A stretch of 64,000 bases of DNA from Uloborus plumipes. Taxonomy: Eukaryota > Arthropoda > Arachnida > Araneae > Uloboridae. The stretch lies in contig JAXGGA010002910.1 of assembly GCA_038373865.1 (NCBI GenBank), positions 1-64,000 of the forward strand, read 5' to 3'. Positions 58,542 to 64,000 of the stretch are shown here, piece by piece. Position 1 is the first letter of the stretch; the number at the start of each line of letters is the position of its first letter. The notes below the pieces were generated by a model that made no database searches, was not told the DNA's origin, and worked only from the letters and a program-made list of their open reading frames with translations. The position numbers and the translations under genes are program-made.

Positions 58542-60011
58542 CATACTTTGATTCTGAAAGTCTCAATTTATTCAGCCGAATAATTCAAAAAGAAAATATA
58601 GCTCTCACCGTCAGTCTTTTCCAGTGATTTGAAAATCCTAAAACAGTAGATTTTAGTCCAATAAGACCATGTTTCAACGAGTCATATAAATATTTTAGAT
58701 TAGCACATATGTGCAACACAAACGTATACAGTAATTCCACACAGGGCCTATGCGACCAATATTGGGAGGCGAGAGAGCGAGTGGGCAGCTGGTAATTTAT
58801 TGTATTCCTTTGTGTTTGTATTCTGTTTTCATTTTCAATTTTGTTCTCTGACTTTTTTCCTTGCTGCCACCTATTAGAAATTAAAAAAAAAAAAATATTT
58901 AAAAATGTAAACTCCATGTACGAAAAGGAAATGTAGCAAAATTGTTTTTGAAAGTGGTTCGGAATCCTTCATTATACACTTAAAGTATTAAGATGCGTGC
59001 ATAACATCAAGACAAATAACATACATTTATCCATACATGAAGTTTTTATTCCAATTCACATTCAGTGCACGTTACGTATTTTGAAACCTTCATATTTCAG
59101 CGTCGTGACTACATCCTAGATCGGAAATTCTAAAAGTTCCATTTTAGCCTCTCTTGTGGCCAGGAGATTCCTTGGAAACTCTCAATATCATGAACTCAGC
59201 TGCTTCGGAGTGAGTTTATGGAAACGACTCTTTCCAGGCTCTGGGTACACGCATTTTACCACTGTCGAGAGTTAACTCATTCATTTCATATCTGCACCGG
59301 TTTCCGAAAGATTCCGAAACTCTTCACGGAGAAACATGGTTTTGCATTGGATGCTGATAAAGTGTCGAGATAGAGTATTTCTGAGCTACTGTTATCTCGG
59401 AGATATGCAGCAACATTTGAAGTAGATTCAGAAAACTTTGGTTTATGTAAAAGAACGAGCGCGTATCAGAAAGGCAGCTCTGTGAGGGAGTAGTTATCTA
59501 TTCCTGGGTAGCGGTAGCACTCAGTATGAGAGGTGTATTTTGAAATATTCTCTCAGAAAACGTTTTAGAATTGTCGATGTGCTGTTAAAAGTGATTTATT
59601 CGAGATGGTAAAATGAGTTTAAATATTTCAAATGATAGTATTGAATACATGTAAGTAGTAAAATTATGATTCAAATTTTTTTAACGTTGTTAAACATCTG
59701 TTCATAGGCGGCTGGTGAACCAAAAAAAAGGGGGGGGGGTGAGAGAAGGGGGGCTTTTAAAGGAAATGTGGGGGTAGAAGGCAGCTCCTCTAAAGTTTCT
59801 TTTTTTTTAATAGAACCTCTAAAAATGTAGAATATGGCCTCAAAAATATACCAGACTGGTTGATTTTCATTCATTCTTATATAATAATATGAAAAAAATC
59901 CGACTTTTGGAATTTTCTTCTTTTATTTTGATTAAATTAATCAATATACCGAGTAAATAATCATCATTTTTTACTCGATCATTACTTTTTAACCGTGAAA
60001 AGTGAAAGTTG
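58542..60011. other. No recognisable gene
   Basis: A 110-codon minus-strand frame (58585-58917) and the less AT-rich 59100-59560 segment have no recognisable similarity. A G-run lies near 59730-59738. Confidence 0.35.
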
Positions 60012-60017
60012 CTTTTG

Positions 60018-62827
60018 AGTCATTCCATGTCAAGTGGACTAGTGGTCCCCACCCGACCATCTCCGATTTGGATCAAATTTTACAGAGGTATAGACATGCC
60101 TATGAAACTAACCTGTGCAAATTTTTAGCTTCCAAGATCCAAATCTGGAGGAGCTAGGATCCCGCAAAAAATAGGGCCCAAAATGGCGGATGAACTTCAT
60201 GAAACAAGTTGCAATGTTTAGGTCAAGGTTGCAGAAAATTTTATCACAGTGGAAGCCTAATTTTTTTTGGAGCTTAAAGTACTTTTGGTTGTCAACACTC
60301 TCCAGTATATTCTTTGAGATTGCGCTTATTAGGTTTTGTGTAGCACGTGCCTAAACTTGCGAAAAAACGCGGTGGGCAATTTTTTCCCTGGATTTCAGGT
60401 TGTTATAAATTTTTAACCAAAAAACTTCAAAAGTTTATACTTCGTAGTTTTATTGTCCAAATACTTGTTTTTAATGTTTTACAGCTACAGAGCTTAAATA
60501 TTGTATTTGTAAAAGATATTGGCACCCTAAGTGTCGATGAAAACGCTTCTTTTGAAAAATCGCCTATTTTCAACTCACTATATCTCAGGTTTGTCACCTA
60601 AGACCATTTTTTCTTTGGCACCATTAGAAAGAACAGATTTTTTCCTACCGAAATGAGTTTTTTTTTCGATGGTGTTCTTTCGAATAAGGATGAAAAAATT
60701 AGCTTGAAATACTGTCTGTTATGAAGAATTGGCATAATTAGGTTAAGACTGCAGAAAATTTTATCACACTGGGGGCCTAATATTTTTGGAGTTTAAAGTA
60801 CTTTTAGTGGTCAATACTCTCCAGTATTTTTTGTGAAATTGAGCTAATTAAATTTTGTGTACCACGCATGTTAACTTGCAAAAAAACGCGTTAGGCAATC
60901 TTTTTCCTGGATTCATAAATTTTTAACCAAACAAATTCAAAGGTTCATGTTTCGTAGTTCTATTGTCCAAATACTTGTTTTTAATATTTTACAGCTGCAG
61001 AGCTTAAATATTGATTTTGTAAGAGATATTGTTGTCAAAAGTGTCTATCAAAATCATTTTAATGAAAAATCGCCTGTTTTCAACTCACTGTATCTCAAGT
61101 TTGTCACCTTCCACTGTTTTTTTGTTGGCACCATTAGAAAGAACAGATTTTTTCCTATTGAAATGAGTTTTTTTTTCGATGGTGTTCTTTCGAATAAGGA
61201 AGAAAAAAATAGCTCGAAGTATTGTCAGTTATGAAGAATTGGCATAATTAGGCTAAGACTGCAGAAAATTTTATTATACCAAAAGTTCGAATTTTTAACA
61301 ACTTAAAGTACATTTAGTTGTTTATATAAATACTCTGAAGAGAAAAAAATCTGTTATTTATAGTAGTACTAACGAAAAGATGATGGAAGGTGACAAACCT
61401 GAGTTACAGTTCATTGAAATCAAGCTATTTTTCAAACAGGAATTGCCAATAATTTTCATGTATGCTACACAAAAGCTAATGAGCTAGAAATCACATAATT
61501 ATTAGAATCTATTAACAACTAAATGTACTTTAAGTTGTTAAAAATTCGAACTTCTATTACAATAAAATATTCTGCAGTCTTAGCCTAATTATGCCAATTC
61601 TTCACAACTGACAAAACTTCCAGCTTTTTTTTTCCTCCTTATTCGAAAGAACACCATCGAAAAAAAAACTCATTTCGATAGGTAAAAATCTGTTCTTTCT
61701 AATGGTGCCAACGAAAAAACGGTTGAAGGTGACAAACTTGAGATACAGTGAGTTGAAAACAGCCGATTTTCCATTAAAATGATTTTGATAGACACTTAGG
61801 GTGCCAATATCTTTTACAAATACAATATTTAAGCTCTGCAGCTGTAAAACATTAAAAAGAAGTATTTGGACAATAGAACTACGAAATATGAACCTTTGAA
61901 TTTGTTTGGTTAAAAATTTATGAATCCAGGAAAAAGATTGCCCACCGCGTTTTTTCGTAAGTTGACATGCGTGCTACACAAAATTTAATAAGCTCAATCT
62001 CACAAAAAATACTGGAGAGTATTGACAACTAAAAGTACTTTAAATTCCAAAAATATTAGGTCCCCAGTGTGATAAAATTTTCTGCAGTCTTAACCTAATT
62101 ATGCCAATTCTTCATAACAGATAGTATTTCAAGCTAATTTTTTCATCCTTATTCGAAAGAACACCATCGAAAAAAAAACTCATTTCGATAGGAAAAAATC
62201 TATTCTTTCTAGTGGTGCCAAAGAAAAAATGGTCTTAGGTGACAAACCTGAGATATAGGGAGTTGAAAACAGGCGATTTTTCAAAAGAAGCGTTTTCATC
62301 GACACTTAGGGTGCCAATATCTTTTACAAATACAATATTTAAGCTCTGTAGCTGTAAAACATTAAAAACAAGTATTTGGACAATAAAACTACGAAGTATA
62401 AACCTTTGAAGTTTTTTGGTTAAAAATTTATGACACCCTGAAATCCAGGAAAAAAATTGCCCACCGCGTTTTTTCGCAAGTTTAGGCACATGCTACACAA
62501 AATCTAATAAGCGCAATCTCAAAGAATATACTGGAGAGTGTTGACAACCAAAAGTACTTTAAGCTCCAAAAAAAATTAGGCTTCCACTGTGATAAAATTT
62601 TCTGCAACCTTGACCTAAACATTGCAGCTTGTTTCATGAAGTTCATCCGCCATTTTGGGCCACATTTTTTGCGGGATCCTAGCTCCTCCAGATTTGGATC
62701 TTGAAAGCTAAAAATTTGCACAGGTTAGTTTCATAGGCATGTCTACACCTCTGTAAAATCAAATCCAAATCGGAGATGGTCGAGTGGGGACGATTTGAAA
62801 AATTGGTCCAGTTGACGTGGAATGACT
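60018..62827. mobile_element. Large foldback element of the GTCATTCC family, copy 2 (2.8 kb), 6-bp target duplication
   Basis: AGTCATTCCATGTCAAGTGG at the left and the inverse of AGTCATTCCACGTCAACTGG at the right. CTTTTG lies directly outside both ends (60012-60017 and 62828-62833). Each arm holds tandem blocks of about 510 bp: GAAGAATTGGCATAATTAGG recurs at about 60723 and 61233, with the inverse near 61588 and 62095. Arms pair almost to the centre (about 61420). An 84-codon frame (60347-60601, +) has a mirror frame (62235-62489, -) differing at four residues; I regard these as a consequence of the palindrome. Confidence 0.85.
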
Positions 62828-62833
62828 CTTTTG

Positions 62834-63046
62834 GAAGTGAGGTTGTGCCCCTCTCTACGAGCTGCCTACGCATCGGTTACAGTGCTTAGGATTTTTTGGT
62901 AGACAAAACCCTTAACTGTATCCTGCATGGGAAAATTTTTAGAAAACACCTTCTTTACTCAATTTGTATTTAATGAGGTTTCTGAAAAAAAAAAGGTCAA
63001 ACGTTGTCACACTTGTTCCGAGGTTTCAAGTAACTCCTTTTTCAAT
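62834..63046. other. No recognisable feature
   Basis: Short spacer before the minisatellite. Confidence 0.4.
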
Positions 63047-63270
63047 GCTGAAAGCATGAGCTTATATACAAACGATCAATGCCGAAGATACGAGCTCATA
63101 AACAAAAGGTCCTCCATTCAATGCCAAAGACATGATCTAAATTACAAAAAACCATCTATTCAACGCCGAAGATACGAGCTCATGAACAAAACATACTCCA
63201 TTCAAGGTAAAAACATGATCTTATTTACAAAAACCATCTATTCAAAGCCGAAGATATGAGCAAGTGGACA
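63047..63270 (+). repeat. 42-bp minisatellite, about five units
   Basis: Units start near 63047, 63081, 63123, 63165, 63207 and 63247, mostly 42 bp apart, with the core GCCGAAGATACGAGCTCATA and CCATCTATTCAA-type ends. Alternate units are more alike (63081 with 63165, 63123 with 63207), so there is an 84-bp higher-order period. Because 42 is a multiple of 3, one frame (62927-63259) stays open with a 14-residue repeat. No start context or family supports a gene. Confidence 0.85.
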
Positions 63271-64000
63271 AAGATCAAATAGAAAAAGCAACGGGACAGA
63301 TGAAAAACAGATTAAATTGCAAAAACACAGGATTAAAACCAGCAACAAATGAGAGTATTGGACGCGTAAATGAAAACAATCAATAGAAAAAGAAAAATAA
63401 GCCGCGAAGTGTTAAAACTATGCTTGACGGAATTACGTTTTTGCAGTTATTGATTATTCTTATCTTTATTGACGTTTTTAATCTCCAACACATATGCATT
63501 GTTTTATTTTTGAGCCAATATTAATCCGTATTTTACATAACTGCTTTACAAACAATTGTATAAAGAGTACAAAAGCGTACAATTATATTGTATACAGAGG
63601 ATAATTTTTTTTTCATTTTTAGCCATTATAAAACGCATTTTTACAGATGTGTGGCTCTTCGAAGCCTTTTGAAGTGAATTTAAATTTCTTACTTTAACAT
63701 TATAAGAATTCCAGTTTAATCAATAACTACAAATTAGACAAATTACCACTTTGAAAAGCAAAAAATGACCAAGAGAGTAAAATGCTAATGATCATAAGAA
63801 ATAAAAATAATACTCAGACATAAAATTTTAATCTTCATAAAATTAGTTTTTACCAAAAAAGTGTTTTTTCTGCTTTAATTACCAATTACCTGTGGGGCAT
63901 TGCAAAGAAAACGTAAATTCAAAATAAGAATTAGTTTCTAAAATATTCCAAAGTTGAAAACAACCGTTGTTATGGCAACATCACGGACAGGCAGCTTACT
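63271..64000. other. No recognisable feature
   Basis: AT-rich to the end of the window; nothing supported. Confidence 0.4.

Noticed and set aside
60347..60601. 84-codon frame mirrored at 62235-62489
   Set aside because: Apparent conservation between the two frames follows from the palindromic arms, not from selection; there is no known domain.

Overview
This window is AT-rich eukaryotic DNA. It has no bacterial features such as operons, ribosome binding sites or dense coding. Almost everything recognisable is transposon, microsatellite or tRNA-derived repeat. The mix (Tc1/mariner, pogo-like, TTAA-type and foldback MITEs, long TTA/TAA and TA arrays, tRNA-headed SINEs) fits an arthropod, possibly a spider or other chelicerate. 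That assignment is inference from repeat style only. No host protein-coding gene could be recognised on either strand, so the window is probably intergenic or a very long intron.

The only convincing intact genes are two transposases of 347 codons, inside two 1218-bp Tc1-like elements (37624-38841 on + and 39521-40738 on -). They lie in opposite orientation 679 bp apart. Their predicted proteins differ at only two residues and both have matching terminal repeats and TA target duplications, so the family looks recently mobile. The catalytic residues space as DD36E by my count. A third Tc1/mariner element (44431-45065) keeps only a broken DNA-binding domain.

Layout. 0-10 kb: a CACTG-ended MITE copy split by a piggyBac-style TTAA element (123-638), a small MITE, a 1.5-kb foldback (4232-5757), a 161-bp tandem duplication and otherwise featureless sequence. 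10-20 kb: 147-bp tandem repeats, a TACCRTAAAATGGGGTG-ended element (14102-15385), a second CACTG copy and two adjacent TTAA-type foldbacks (about 19 kb). 20-32 kb: a pogo-like element split by a third CACTG copy, large TTA/TAA arrays with a linked dispersed repeat, a hairpin, a SINE and a short element with 8-bp target duplications. 32-46 kb: foldbacks, tRNA-like sequences, the Tc1 pair, a CCGATGA-rich element, a second SINE, the transposase remnant and a fourth CACTG copy. 46-64 kb: foldbacks at 49.1, 54.7, 55.8 and 60.0 kb, a three-level nest inside TTA microsatellite (50.7-51.7 kb) and a 42-bp minisatellite.

The main theme is foldback structure. At least seven elements with different termini and target duplications (TA, TTAA, 6 bp) consist largely of two inverted arms. 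Nested insertions allow several empty sites to be reconstructed directly, giving target-site sizes for families that carry no transposase. All coordinates and repeat boundaries were read by eye; no alignment or database search was run.
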